Under the pieces are notes generated by a model. It saw only the letters and a list, made by a program, of their open reading frames with translations. It searched no databases and was not told the origin of the DNA. From assembly GCF_038595055.1 (NCBI RefSeq), contig NZ_CP152002.1, positions 6,878,501 through 6,942,500 on the forward strand: DNA of 64,000 nucleotides, in the 5' to 3' direction. Position numbers and translations under genes: made by a program. This document shows positions 26,939 to 35,693 of the stretch, in pieces (the stretch's first letter is position 1; the number at the start of each line of letters is the position of its first letter). The stretch comes from Paenibacillus sp. FSL R7-0345 (GTDB lineage: Bacteria > Bacillota > Bacilli > Paenibacillales > Paenibacillaceae).

Positions 26939-27472
26939 TCAATTCTCGATAACCCATTCGCCTTCGCCCTTTGGCTCTTCAAAGCCGCTAAGAAAGGTAT
27001 TTAACAGCTCCTCTGTAATCGTAAAAGCAGCATTTGCATCAAAACGTTCACTCCGTACCTTCAGCCGCCTCCGCAGCTCATCCGGATGCACCTTCAGGTA
27101 GATCAGCTTCCACCTGCCCCCTGCCTCTTCGATCAGCCGTTTATACTTATCCCTTTCCGCCTTGTTCCAGAAGCTGGAGTCCACCACAGCCGGTTTGCGC
27201 TCTTTAATGCACTGTGTAATCTGGTTGTGCAGACTGAGATGCGCCTCATTCAGATACTCCCGGTACTTCTCGGCCGGATAGTCAATCCCGTACCGTCCAT
27301 GAACCGCCCACACCTCTTCATCAATAGACAGGCGCGTGAAGCCGTACGGCTCTATTTTCTGCGAAAAGGTCGTCTTGCCCGAGCCCGCTATCCCGCACAT
27401 CAGTACAACCAAAGGCTTATCCGAATCATCGTCTGGGCCGAGCAGCTGCTCCAGGTCTGCTTTTTGTAACAT
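26939..27472 (-). CDS. P-loop small-molecule or nucleic-acid kinase-like protein (AAA_33 type)
   Basis: A 177-residue protein with Walker A CGIAGSGKTTFSQ near residue 26, a DxD-like acidic strand (VVDSSFWNKAERDKY) and a lid-like Arg-rich stretch (ELRRRLKVRSERFD). This fits the zeta-toxin/polynucleotide-kinase-like family of small ATP kinases. ATG follows GGAGGG. It lies 12 bases after the nucleotidyltransferase gene on the same strand, so the two form an operon. Substrate unknown; drug phosphorylation is one option given the neighbour, but not shown. Confidence 0.8.
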   Translation of the reverse strand: MLQKADLEQLLGPDDDSDKPLVVLMCGIAGSGKTTFSQKIEPYGFTRLSIDEEVWAVHGRYGIDYPAEKYREYLNEAHLSLHNQITQCIKERKPAVVDSSFWNKAERDKYKRLIEEAGGRWKLIYLKVHPDELRRRLKVRSERFDANAAFTITEELLNTFLSGFEEPKGEGEWVIEN

Positions 27473-27484
27473 TGTATGTCCCTC

Positions 27485-28264
27485 CTATCTGGCAATTAGC
27501 TTATGAACCAGGCTTCGTATCTCCGTGCTTAGTCTTGGATTGGCCGGGTAGACCGCTTCAATGAACTCTAAAATGCATAGCGCCGACTCTGGTACACGAT
27601 CATATCCCTGCAGCATACCGCCAAGCTTTTCGGCAAAACCGGGGTACCGCTTCTCTAAACGGCGCTCATTCCCAAAGGGGTCGGGATAGTAATCGACCTC
27701 CGGCTCCAGCAGATGAAGCACCGACAAAATCCGGTCAATCGCATGCCCCTGAATAAACCGCGCTGCCGACAGGCGCTCTCCCCTCGCATAACGGCCCAGT
27801 CCCACATACAGGTTGGTTAATGCCTCGTTCAGCGGAAAGTCCAGAGCATCACACTTTTGACTCGGCAGCACTCTGCGCGGTTTGGCAATGGCAGTGTTGC
27901 TGTACAGCGGATCCTTCCACACCACCCGGCCTTCCGTATAAGCGGCATCCGTCAGCTCCCGCTCCTCAAATATCGCGTATTCCCCGTAGATCCCGTCCTC
28001 GAACAGAATTTTACAGCCTACATCAGAATTTTTAAAAGCGTACGCAAGCGGATATGTCTCCTCCAGCCAATCCAGCCGGTCAATATACCTGTCCTTCTGC
28101 CCTGTTTCCACAATAACAAAAAAATCCAAATCCGAATACTCATCCATCCGCTCCAGCTCCACCCCCACCGACCCCACACCCAGCAGCAGCAGCGCCCCGC
28201 CCTTACGTCCGAGCGTCTCCCCAATCTCATCCAGCCTTTGTAAAAGCAATTCTGTCCGCAGCAC
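27485..28264 (-). CDS. Nucleotidyltransferase-fold protein (possible aminoglycoside-type adenylyltransferase)
   Basis: A 259-residue protein. The pol-beta-like motif is GVGSVGVELERMDEYSDLDF (Gly-Ser then Asp-x-Asp), with a third acidic residue probably in KILFEDG or YAIFEERE. The C-terminal half is helical. This fits drug-modifying nucleotidyltransferases such as AadK-like or Lnu-like proteins, but no substrate can be assigned. The GTG at 28264 follows GGGAGGA at 8 bases; the longer frame to 28312 would start inside a terminator stem. Its promoter (28365-28394) and a leader terminator (28293-28333) suggest regulated read-through. It is followed by the P-loop kinase gene. Confidence 0.75.
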   Translation of the reverse strand: MLRTELLLQRLDEIGETLGRKGGALLLLGVGSVGVELERMDEYSDLDFFVIVETGQKDRYIDRLDWLEETYPLAYAFKNSDVGCKILFEDGIYGEYAIFEERELTDAAYTEGRVVWKDPLYSNTAIAKPRRVLPSQKCDALDFPLNEALTNLYVGLGRYARGERLSAARFIQGHAIDRILSVLHLLEPEVDYYPDPFGNERRLEKRYPGFAEKLGGMLQGYDRVPESALCILEFIEAVYPANPRLSTEIRSLVHKLIAR

Positions 28265-28292
28265 GCTAATATTCCTCCCTATGCCGGAATGC

Positions 28293-28333
28293 AAAAAGGG
28301 CCCAACCCACACTTGTCAGCGAGGTTGAACCCT
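28293..28333 (-). terminator. Leader terminator upstream of the nucleotidyltransferase gene
   Basis: The minus strand shows AGGGTTCAACC / GGTTGGGCCCT (two G-T pairs) with a 15-base loop and five T residues, 29 bases before the GTG. It lies inside the transcript started at 28365-28394, so it is placed as an attenuator. Confidence 0.75.
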
Positions 28334-28364
28334 AAGGTTACATTGCCTTTGATATTCTAGAGTA

Positions 28365-28394
28365 AAAATAGCATTTGGTGGGGGCGGGTGTCAA
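28365..28394 (-). promoter_or_regulatory. Promoter of the nucleotidyltransferase/kinase pair
   Basis: TTGACA, 18 bases, TATTTT on the minus strand, giving a leader of about 90 bases that contains the terminator at 28293-28333. Confidence 0.7.
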
Positions 28395-28544
28395 TTAGAG
28401 ATAAATTTAGATACTTATCTCATGATTTTACTAAAAGGTAGGAGCAGGCGGTTCGGCTATTTTCATACGTATTAAACATTTCATAGTCTCCAGCGTACAC
28501 GTTCCCCTTTTCATCGGTGATCATTCCATCTGAAGCGTCTACGG

Positions 28545-28726
28545 GTCAGCAGTGCCGAACTGCGACCGTCGTCATCGAGAACGGCAAAATCATGGAAGAC
28601 AATTTCGCCCACAACAGGCTGACCGTCCAATGGCTGGAGCAGGTGCTGCAGCAGCGGAGCAAGTCTGTCTCCGATGTGTTCTATGCCGTGAGAGGTACGC
28701 AAAATCAGTTATATTTTGACTCATGA
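28545..28726 (+). pseudogene. C-terminal remnant of a DUF421 (YetF-like) membrane protein
   Basis: About 60 residues, TVVIENGKIMEDNFAHNRLT followed by VQWLEQVLQQ and a VFYAVRGTQNQLYF-type end, match the cytoplasmic C-terminal domain of DUF421 proteins (VENGKIxxxNL pattern). The membrane helices and N-terminal part are absent and no ribosome site precedes it. It is read as the decayed end of a gene, not a working protein. Confidence 0.7.
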
Positions 28727-28737
28727 AGATCAGTTAA

Positions 28738-29142
28738 TCAATGCCTGCCCCTGAACCGTTTAATCGCATCCTCGGTCACCGGCTCGAAAAGGTTAAGAAG
28801 GTTGCCGTCGGGATCGCGGAACAGCATAGAACGGTTCCCCCACGGCATCGTGGTCGGTTCCATTACCCAATTATCGACAAATGACTTCAAGCGCACATAT
28901 TCGGCCTCGACATCGTCGACGCGGAACTCAATGATGACAGTGCGATTATTGGCCCCCACTACGGAACCGGCGCCGAATAGCTGCGTCGTCTGGGAGTGGC
29001 CGATTGCAAGGGTGCATGATGGCACAACGAGTTCGGCAAATACGGGCGCGGGTCGCTCCGCTGAAACCCCCATGACTTTCTCATAGAACTCGACGAGACG
29101 ATTCACATCGTCAGTAATGATGCGTACAGAAGCAAAATTCAC
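28738..29142 (-). CDS. VOC-family protein (glyoxalase/bleomycin-resistance fold)
   Basis: A 134-residue protein with two beta-alpha-beta-beta-beta units: FASVRIITDDVNRLVEFYEKVMG at the start and MPWGNRSMLFRDPDGNLLNLFEP at the end (RDPDGNLLNLFE is the usual second-half motif with the metal Glu). GTG start 10 bases after GGAAGG. The fold includes glyoxalases, dioxygenases and drug-binding proteins; no substrate can be named. It is preceded on the same strand by the WYL regulator gene, which may control it. Confidence 0.88.
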   Translation of the reverse strand: MNFASVRIITDDVNRLVEFYEKVMGVSAERPAPVFAELVVPSCTLAIGHSQTTQLFGAGSVVGANNRTVIIEFRVDDVEAEYVRLKSFVDNWVMEPTTMPWGNRSMLFRDPDGNLLNLFEPVTEDAIKRFRGRH

Positions 29143-29179
29143 AAAATATCATCCTTCCTATACTCCTTTATGTCTACAT

Positions 29180-29226
29180 ACCCGATAATAAAATAACGCT
29201 ACTGACAGCGTTATGTCAGTAGCGTT
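29180..29226 (-). terminator. Terminator at the end of the WYL regulator gene
   Basis: Perfect 13-base arms AACGCTACTGACA / TGTCAGTAGCGTT with a 6-base loop, overlapping the stop codon, followed on the minus strand by ATTTTATT. Confidence 0.75.
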
Positions 29227-30163
29227 CTAAGATTTTTTGGGCTTCCTCACGAATCTTATTCCGGAATGATTCAGGCTCCAATACGATTACACCCGCTCCC
29301 CAGCCGAGCACCCATTGAAGCAATTCATCCAGTTGGCGTACGCGTAAAACCACATCTAATCCAGCTTGATGCTCTTTCATTCCTTCAATGTAATGATAGT
29401 TGGATTGCTTCAACTTATCTGCGAGGTCATGATTAAATCGAAGATGAACTTGCAAGTGGCGATCATCCGGAGGGGTATACTCTCTTAAGTCAAAATGCAC
29501 AGGAAGCTCGAATCGCTCTTCCAGTTCTACAAGTTCAGTCATTCGGGCCAATCGGAAATGGCGAATGTCGTGGCGTAAGTCGCAATAAGCCACGAGCATC
29601 CATGATCCTTCAACGAGTACGAGGCCATAGGGAGCTACGGTGCGATCGCTATGGTGGTTCCCCGTGGAATCGGTATTTTTCTTCGAATAATGAAATCTGA
29701 TCTTTCGCCCATCTAATATTGCCCGGCGAATCTTTTCAAGATTATCCCTTTCATTTGATAGAGCTTCCTGTTTGCCCGGAGCAAGCAATCGCAGCGCCTT
29801 GCGTATACGGGAGGTCTCATTGCGGACACCGTCTGATAAAGTGGCCTCGATCTTCCTCCGCGCAGCATTAGCTCTGTCTCGATAATCATCATCAAATCGA
29901 AGCTTGATAAAATCCGTCCCTATGAGTAAGGTCACGGCTTCTTCTATAGTGAAGCTGATCGGCGGCAGAAAATATCCCTCCATTAAGGAATACCCTGTAC
30001 CTGTAGTGCCTATAATCGGCACGCCTGCTTCGCTGATTGCCTGAATATCCCGATAAATAGTCCGTACACTGGTTTCAAATAGTGCCGCCAAATCTTCGGC
30101 ACGTACCACTTGCCTGCCTTGCAACTCCAGCACGATGGCTAATAAACGGTCTGTTTTATTCAT
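29216..30163 (-). CDS. YafY-type HTH/WYL-domain transcriptional regulator
   Basis: A 315-residue regulator. Residues 1-60 are a DeoR-like winged helix (DRLLAIVLELQGRQVVRAED, then FETSVRTIYRDIQAISEAGV). The middle contains a WYL domain with GSWMLVAYCDLRHDIRHFRLARM, and a WCX C-terminal extension follows (LQWVLGWGAGVIVLEPESFR). Such proteins respond to a small ligand or nucleic acid through the WYL pocket. The gene starts 43 bases from the left repeat of the genomic island, so its promoter region may have been replaced when the island entered. It probably regulates the VOC gene or itself. Confidence 0.9.
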   Translation of the reverse strand: MNKTDRLLAIVLELQGRQVVRAEDLAALFETSVRTIYRDIQAISEAGVPIIGTTGTGYSLMEGYFLPPISFTIEEAVTLLIGTDFIKLRFDDDYRDRANAARRKIEATLSDGVRNETSRIRKALRLLAPGKQEALSNERDNLEKIRRAILDGRKIRFHYSKKNTDSTGNHHSDRTVAPYGLVLVEGSWMLVAYCDLRHDIRHFRLARMTELVELEERFELPVHFDLREYTPPDDRHLQVHLRFNHDLADKLKQSNYHYIEGMKEHQAGLDVVLRVRQLDELLQWVLGWGAGVIVLEPESFRNKIREEAQKILERY

Positions 30164-30205
30164 TGCTGCCCCCTCGAAACGGTATGCTGTGCAACAGAAG
30201 CTTGC

Positions 30206-30225
30206 CCCTACTTATGATACGGTTC
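30206..30225. repeat. Left attachment site (attL) of the rlmH-integrated island
   Basis: CCCTACTTATGATACGGTTC, direct repeat of 46199-46218 with one mismatch. On the minus strand it spells GAA CCG TAT CAT AAG TAG, that is EPYHK-stop, the same end as rlmH, and a preceding GGT makes it GEPYHK. The TATCATAA within it equals the core I recall for staphylococcal SCC attachment sites. Confidence 0.9.
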
Positions 30226-30388
30226 ACCGTAACATCTGTAGAGCGAAATTTTTATAAACAACGCAAATTTCTATAATACAATGAATGATCCTGAGTTCCA
30301 TATTCTGAACCATACAAAGAAGGAGATTGTTGTCATTTATAGAATTATAACTTATGTATTGGGAATTTTGTGAAGGGGGTCATCCTTA

Positions 30389-32734
30389 ATGGAAAAGGCA
30401 TTCTATGCTTACTCTAGCCAACGGCAAGATTTATTAGAAGATATTAGAACAGCAGTCAAAGCAATAAACAGTACCAATCCAGAAATAAGCATTAGCACAT
30501 GGGAAGATTATGCAATAAGTGGGAGATACATAATTAATGGAATCTTAGAAGGAATTGCAGCTTGTGATCTTTTTATGTGTGATCTTACATATCTAAATTA
30601 TAATGTACTTTATGAATTAGGTTATGCGATTGGGATGGGTAAGAAAGTCTGGATCACCCTAAATAATACCCACCCCAGATCAACAGTTAATTTCAAAACT
30701 TTAGCGCTACTATCAACTATAGGATATTCCGGTTACCAAAATACAAAAGAATTACAGAACAATTTTTTCAGTGAACTCCCCTATGTTAATACTCAACCTA
30801 ACATCATTATTCCGGACGGTGGCGTCGATCGGCATATTTTATATCTAAAATGTGAAGCATCGACAAGCGCGTCAGCAGAGGTAAACGAACGTATCAGTAA
30901 ATCGCAGATACCTACTACAATTGATGATATCTCAGAAGAGAGAAGACCATTAAGTTGGTACTTAGATTTACTACCTAGTTCATTTGGAGTAATTATTCAC
31001 TTTCACACATTAGGAAGTGAGAAAGAGTCTCCTCATGATGTAGCAAGAAAAGCACTAATAGCCGGACTTGCAAAGGGGATGGGAATAAAAACCCTGCTCC
31101 TGGCACACGCACCATTTGAACGTCCCCTAGATTATCATGATGAAATAAGAGAACATAAAAACAGTAATATCTGTGCTAAAATTACGAAAGAATGGTTAGA
31201 ACCTGTCGCATCAGAGTATCGAGATATGCAAGAGCAACATCGAGAATATAAAATAGAGCGCAAGGCAGCTAACAAACTTTCAAATTTCACTCTCGGTGAT
31301 TATGTTGCTGAAAATGAAAATCAAGATTTAATTGATTATTTTATGGAAACTGCGGAATTTAGGGAGGCTTTAGTGGCCCAACAAATACTATTTGTTGGTA
31401 GGAAGGGTACCGGTAAAACTGCAAACCTAATTAATTTAAGAAATAGAATGCAACAAGACAAAAGAAATTTTGTTGTGGTTATACAACCTCAAAATCATGA
31501 GTTTGAAGGCGTACTTTCTATTATGGAACAAATGGTTTATAGCTCTGAACAAGGGCACTTTATCGAAAATATATGGAAATTTTTGATTTATACTGAAATT
31601 GCACGTCAGTATTTTAATTATCTAGAAAAACAACCTCTACATGTCGAAAAAACCGAAGATGAGAAACAGCTAATACAGTTTGTTTCAGAACATAAAAGAA
31701 TTATTGATGCTGACTTCACACTGAGATTGGATAATATCGTAACCGATCTTAAGTCTGTTGATACGTATGATACAGTAGAACAACAGCGCTCAAAAATCAG
31801 CGAATATCTGCATAAAAGTATGCTGGGTCATCTTAGAACTCATTTAGGCAAGGTGCTTCAAAGAAAACAAAATGTAAAGATACTTATTGATAATCTGGAT
31901 AAAGGCTGGAATGATAGCGCAAACTTAAGTAATCTTGGAGATCTTTTGTTTGGTTTATTGAGTGTTGTCCACAAAGTCACTGGGGAGTTTCAAAGAAATG
32001 ACTACAGGCATGTGAGTGTTAATCTAACTTTAGTTGTTTTTCTCAGAAGCGACATTTTCTCTAGAATTATGAGTCATGCGCCAGAAAGAGATAAAATTGC
32101 AACGAAACATCTAAACTGGTCAGACCCAACACTGCTATTTCAAGTGATTGAGAAGCGAATCAATTTCAGTAGTAATGGTGTGACAAGCCCAACTACTTTT
32201 TGGAGGGACTACTTTACAGAGACTGTAGATGGTCTTCCTTTGAGAGAATACGTAACAAACTTAATAATCCCTCGTCCTCGTGATATTATTCTTTTATTCA
32301 AACTCGCCCTGGAAGAGGCTGTGAATAACGGTCACGGAATTGTAGAAGAAATAGACTTTAAGAAAGCTGAATACAAGTACTCTGAATATGCTTTACAATC
32401 ACTATTTCCTGAAAACGGAAAAAGAATTCCTGATTTAGAGTCAATCCTTTATGAGTTTGTGGGTAGGGATCATATTATGAATAAACCTGAACTGGAAGAC
32501 TGTATACGACTTAATACAACTGAAGACCCTGATTTTATAATACAAGTTTTATGTGAATTGACCTTTTTGGGATTAGAGGTAAAGGATAATTCATTCGAGT
32601 ATTATAGTGAGCGACGTCCTGATAAAATTACAAATAAATTAGCTCTAAGACATTCTGAGCGTACTGGCCAACCTATCAGATATAAAATTAACCCTGCTTT
32701 CTATAAGTATCTTGACATAAACTTTAATGAGTGA
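30389..32734 (+). CDS. TIR-like/P-loop ATPase fusion, candidate antiphage defence protein
   Basis: A 781-residue protein, markedly AT-rich compared with its neighbours. Residues 1-130 are a TIR-like or nucleoside-deoxyribosyltransferase-like domain: FYAYSSQRQDL, then GRYIINGILEGIAACDLFMC and NVLYELGYAIGMGKKVW, where Glu in YELGYA is the likely catalytic residue. Residues 165-260 look like a second, degenerate copy (GVIIHFHTLGSEK, AGLAKGMGIKTLLLAHAP). From about 325 a P-loop ATPase follows: Walker A FVGRKGTGKTANL, Walker-B-like VKILIDNLDKGW near 496, arginine-rich sensor stretches to 680; this resembles the Sll1717-type ATPases. Inferred role: sensing by the ATPase and NAD or nucleotide cleavage by the TIR part. 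ATG follows AGGGGG. Family assignment is from memory. Confidence 0.75.
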   Translation: MEKAFYAYSSQRQDLLEDIRTAVKAINSTNPEISISTWEDYAISGRYIINGILEGIAACDLFMCDLTYLNYNVLYELGYAIGMGKKVWITLNNTHPRSTVNFKTLALLSTIGYSGYQNTKELQNNFFSELPYVNTQPNIIIPDGGVDRHILYLKCEASTSASAEVNERISKSQIPTTIDDISEERRPLSWYLDLLPSSFGVIIHFHTLGSEKESPHDVARKALIAGLAKGMGIKTLLLAHAPFERPLDYHDEIREHKNSNICAKITKEWLEPVASEYRDMQEQHREYKIERKAANKLSNFTLGDYVAENENQDLIDYFMETAEFREALVAQQILFVGRKGTGKTANLINLRNRMQQDKRNFVVVIQPQNHEFEGVLSIMEQMVYSSEQGHFIENIWKFLIYTEIARQYFNYLEKQPLHVEKTEDEKQLIQFVSEHKRIIDADFTLRLDNIVTDLKSVDTYDTVEQQRSKISEYLHKSMLGHLRTHLGKVLQRKQNVKILIDNLDKGWNDSANLSNLGDLLFGLLSVVHKVTGEFQRNDYRHVSVNLTLVVFLRSDIFSRIMSHAPERDKIATKHLNWSDPTLLFQVIEKRINFSSNGVTSPTTFWRDYFTETVDGLPLREYVTNLIIPRPRDIILLFKLALEEAVNNGHGIVEEIDFKKAEYKYSEYALQSLFPENGKRIPDLESILYEFVGRDHIMNKPELEDCIRLNTTEDPDFIIQVLCELTFLGLEVKDNSFEYYSERRPDKITNKLALRHSERTGQPIRYKINPAFYKYLDINFNE

Positions 32735-32825
32735 CTAAATACAATATCAACAGAGCAAATGAAACTTTTTAACAATAGGCTACACATTGATTATTCTCTG
32801 ATAACAAAGAATTTTTAGATGGAGT

Positions 32826-32857
32826 CCCTTCTGCTATTTAGCTGAAGGGGTTTTTAT
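32826..32857 (+). terminator. Terminator of the TIR-ATPase gene
   Basis: CCCTTCTGCT, loop ATTT, AGCTGAAGGGG with a following T-run, 91 bases after the stop. Confidence 0.85.
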
Positions 32858-32995
32858 TTTCCTAAGTGTTTATAACTTAATCTTTTACAAGCCGAATGAA
32901 CTAACAAAATTGTGTCTAAAGAAAATAGGAATATATATTATTAAATTGAAGAATACCTTGTATAGCCTATTCTATCTATGGAGGTTTACTTACTC

Positions 32996-33973
32996 ATGCG
33001 CATCATCCAAACTCAGCAAGACCTCACCTCTCTACATTCCTCTAGCCTTACCCCACCTCTTTTGTCCCATATCGAACGTTATTTCAATCAACTGAAGGAA
33101 ATGCACGGCGACACTGAAGACACCGTCTTCTCTCTTCAAAAGCACGGCTACATTGTTATCTTGGAGCCAGGTGACAATCTATACGATCTGAGCATTGTCG
33201 GACTAAACCGGGAAAATGCTGGCCTACTCGGTAGCAGGCCAGAATATGTAGAGGCCATTGGTCTCAATGGCCTCATGTTGTACAAGATTGTAGTTATGTA
33301 CACGGACGAATACCTTATGACCTTCTTCACCCTCGCCGGTTGGCATGATGAAGCAATTGAAAGTTGGCTGAGGCAAGAAGCCGGAATAGAATCGCGGGCA
33401 GACGAGCAAATAGCAGACAATGTCAGGAATTTGTTTGAACGAAATGATCTCAATCCTGAAAGCCAATCCGGAAGCAACGTCTGGGTTGCTTTAGCCGCAA
33501 CTCTTTCAATCAACGAGAAAACACCCACCAGTATGATCCCCGATTACGCCCAACCATTCACTTTCGATAGTGACCCCTTCTCCCTAAGCAATCAGCCTAC
33601 TCATATTGTCCGTGCTGTTCTACGTACCACACACCCAGATACCGGAACCAACGAATATGTAGATGGGAACACCCTTCTATTTCGAGTCAATGAAGCAACA
33701 AATCAAGCAGAACTCATGTATGAAGAGGATGCTTTCGGTGACACGCCCGATTTCCAAGGTGGCAATGTCCCTGATGCCTATCACTGGGTATGCGAGTTGT
33801 CCAAGCCCTTCTTTATACGTCTGAAAGATCCTTTCCTCACTTCAGCGCAACGCACTCTCCTCAATGGCCACGATCAAGACGAGCCGCTCCCCGACCTCAC
33901 AGTAACGTCAGCCACTCCTCCATCTTCTGATACGATCGAATTCTCTCCTGAAGATTTAGAAGGCCTCTTCTAG
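32996..33973 (+). CDS. Island protein of unknown function; N-terminal domain shared with the 40849 gene
   Basis: A 325-residue soluble protein; not recognised. Start 32996 (MRIIQTQQDL) is chosen because GGAGG, which lies inside a longer in-frame reading, is 11 bases upstream. Residues 1-130 resemble the whole 132-residue protein at 40849: both have a TDL/QDL start, GYxIVxLE, EYVExxxxxxMxxYxxxxM and ExWLxxExG-like ends. The C-terminal 190 residues are acidic, with Thr/Ser/Pro-rich end (SPEDLEGLF). The gene leads a same-strand pair with the 34035 gene and lies between the cargo gene and the replication genes. No catalytic motif is seen. Confidence 0.8.
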   Translation: MRIIQTQQDLTSLHSSSLTPPLLSHIERYFNQLKEMHGDTEDTVFSLQKHGYIVILEPGDNLYDLSIVGLNRENAGLLGSRPEYVEAIGLNGLMLYKIVVMYTDEYLMTFFTLAGWHDEAIESWLRQEAGIESRADEQIADNVRNLFERNDLNPESQSGSNVWVALAATLSINEKTPTSMIPDYAQPFTFDSDPFSLSNQPTHIVRAVLRTTHPDTGTNEYVDGNTLLFRVNEATNQAELMYEEDAFGDTPDFQGGNVPDAYHWVCELSKPFFIRLKDPFLTSAQRTLLNGHDQDEPLPDLTVTSATPPSSDTIEFSPEDLEGLF

Positions 33974-34034
33974 CTCCCCAAAATACCGTCATTTCCGCCA
34001 GTCCTGAATACTAAATGAATAGGAGTCCTGTCCA

Positions 34035-35072
34035 GTGAATCCTTCCCTCAGTGAAAGCAAGAAAAAAGCGCTCTATGGCCTTATCACCCAGCGCTATGAT
34101 GTGCATATGTCCCGCTTCCCTTACGCCAAGTACCCTTCCGAACCGCTTAACGAATGGCGGAAGCAGTTTGCTGATCCTCAGCATGTCCGCCCCGACATGA
34201 TACGCTCTGCCCTGAACTGGCGGTGTGGCTTCTGGCAGCGCAGTAACGCGCCTTTTCCACAGAAGAAAATCACCATTACCGCCATCAAGTCATGGCCGGA
34301 GTTCATTGAACAAAAACTAACTGACCATGCAGCAATTCTATCGTTCTGGACGGACAAGTTCAGAGATACTGCTTTCGGTTTTGACGCAGCAGCCTTTCTG
34401 CTGCATCTTCTCCATCCCTCCGAACTGGAACTGGCCGATACACATCGGCTAGCTGCGATGCGTGATCTGCTTGCCGAAATTGGCCATGAGTTGCAATCTG
34501 AGGCATCTGCTTCTGATCTGGTCGTCTTGTCCCTTTACACCGAGTTTTTCCGTGGCCTCCTGCCCAAGATGCAGTCACAGCACGGTGAACAATCGTCCGT
34601 CAGACTCGACCGCTTCCTCATGGCCTACGGAAACCGGGAGGCGCTTGCCAAGCTCTCTGAGAAGTTTGGTCCCAGCGTCGAACCAATCGTTCCCTACGTG
34701 GACTGGAACGATCTGACCAGCGAGCATTTCCTTCCTGGCAAAATACTCGGACGCGCCAACGCCGATATCCTCTTTGCCTGCCTATTACTCACCTTGGATC
34801 ACAATCCCGAGAAAGCATCCATTCTGACTGTTGAAGGTGTTGTCGAGCTTCTCCCTCTGGGTAGCGGGGGCATTTGCAATCCGGGTAGCTATCATTACGC
34901 CATGATCGCTATGTTTGGAGGACAGAAGGAGCGGGATTTCTTCGTATTTGAGGATGAGGCTCTCTCAAAAGCGTTCACCGAGCAGGCCAACAACTCTACG
35001 CGTGACATGCGCTTCTATCGCAAGCATGGACATGCCAAGATCAGTATCAACCCCAAATTTACCAAAGACTAA
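34035..35072 (+). CDS. Island protein of unknown function (345 aa)
   Basis: A 345-residue soluble protein, not recognised. Its GTG start follows GGAG at 9 bases, 61 bases after the upstream gene, so both are likely one transcript. The N-terminus is rich in basic and aromatic residues (YDVHMSRFPYAKYPSEPLNE, WRCGFWQRSN); the middle is helical; the end has GSGGICNPGSYHYAMIAMFGG and FYRKHGHAKISINPKF. The His/Tyr-rich C-terminus could be a nucleic-acid or ligand site but nothing is proven. It could function with the 32996 protein. Confidence 0.78.
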   Translation: MNPSLSESKKKALYGLITQRYDVHMSRFPYAKYPSEPLNEWRKQFADPQHVRPDMIRSALNWRCGFWQRSNAPFPQKKITITAIKSWPEFIEQKLTDHAAILSFWTDKFRDTAFGFDAAAFLLHLLHPSELELADTHRLAAMRDLLAEIGHELQSEASASDLVVLSLYTEFFRGLLPKMQSQHGEQSSVRLDRFLMAYGNREALAKLSEKFGPSVEPIVPYVDWNDLTSEHFLPGKILGRANADILFACLLLTLDHNPEKASILTVEGVVELLPLGSGGICNPGSYHYAMIAMFGGQKERDFFVFEDEALSKAFTEQANNSTRDMRFYRKHGHAKISINPKFTKD

Positions 35073-35147
35073 ACAACACAAAACTACGTACATGCCGACA
35101 CGTAAAAAGGCAAGCCAACTAGCCTACGCTAATCGCTCGCCCCCTTT

Positions 35148-35513
35148 CTAACCTTCTATTTTCTCCTGATCCAGTGTATCGAACATATCTCTGATCATGC
35201 GCTGGACTAGCTTCACCTCTGCCAGACTACGTTCGCGCAGCAAGGAATTATGGATATCCAGAACATTTTGCTTGTCCTCTTCCTCCTCCAACACTTCCAA
35301 TCGACCGAACTTTAGAGCCTCCGCCGGGTCGGCCTCCAAGGCTGACATAATCCTTTCCAATGAGTTGAGAGATATATTCCGCTTTCCCCGTTCCACTCCA
35401 CCAATATACGTATCTTGAAGGTCAGCCATTTCAGCAAGCTTAGCTTGCGACAGACCTTTTTGTATTCTAAGTTGCTTGATTCTGGCTCCTACCAGCGTCA
35501 AAAAATCCGCCAT
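35148..35513 (-). CDS. XRE-family transcriptional regulator, probable island repressor
   Basis: A 121-residue protein. Residues 8-65 form a Cro/C1-type helix-turn-helix (RIKQLRIQKGLSQAKLAEMA, then DTYIGGVERGKRNISLNSLE, where the YIGGVERG recognition segment is typical). The remaining 55 residues are helical and probably dimerise. It is the only island gene, besides one small peptide, on the minus strand, and is divergent from the 35694 gene with a palindrome (35597-35608) in between. That is the layout of a lysogeny-type switch, so it probably represses transfer and replication genes. Confidence 0.9.
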   Translation of the reverse strand: MADFLTLVGARIKQLRIQKGLSQAKLAEMADLQDTYIGGVERGKRNISLNSLERIMSALEADPAEALKFGRLEVLEEEEDKQNVLDIHNSLLRERSLAEVKLVQRMIRDMFDTLDQEKIEG

Positions 35514-35596
35514 CCCCTACCACCTCTACTCTCAAGCGTAAGGATTAGAGGATTCTTTAGACAGGGCAACAAACTACAAGAAAATGCTGTAAATAT

Positions 35597-35616
35597 AACT
35601 TATAAGTTCGTATAAT
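35597..35616 (+). promoter_or_regulatory. Palindromic operator candidate and -10 element of the rightward island promoter
   Basis: AACTTATAAGTT (35597-35608) is a perfect palindrome directly before TATAAT (35611-35616), so a protein bound there would block the promoter. The XRE regulator gene next door is the likely source. The -35 element is weak. Confidence 0.6.
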
Positions 35617-35693
35617 GGAATTACTGAACGATTAGTGCTGGTAAAACACCCCTAGAAAGCTAATCGACAATCTATATGAAGGGATGAAATAAC

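Noticed and set aside
28293..28345. T-box-like AGGGT...ACC and a start-stop ATGTAA before the nucleotidyltransferase gene
   Set aside because: The T-box core is not matched, the gene is not a synthetase or amino-acid gene, and the ATG lacks a proper ribosome site.
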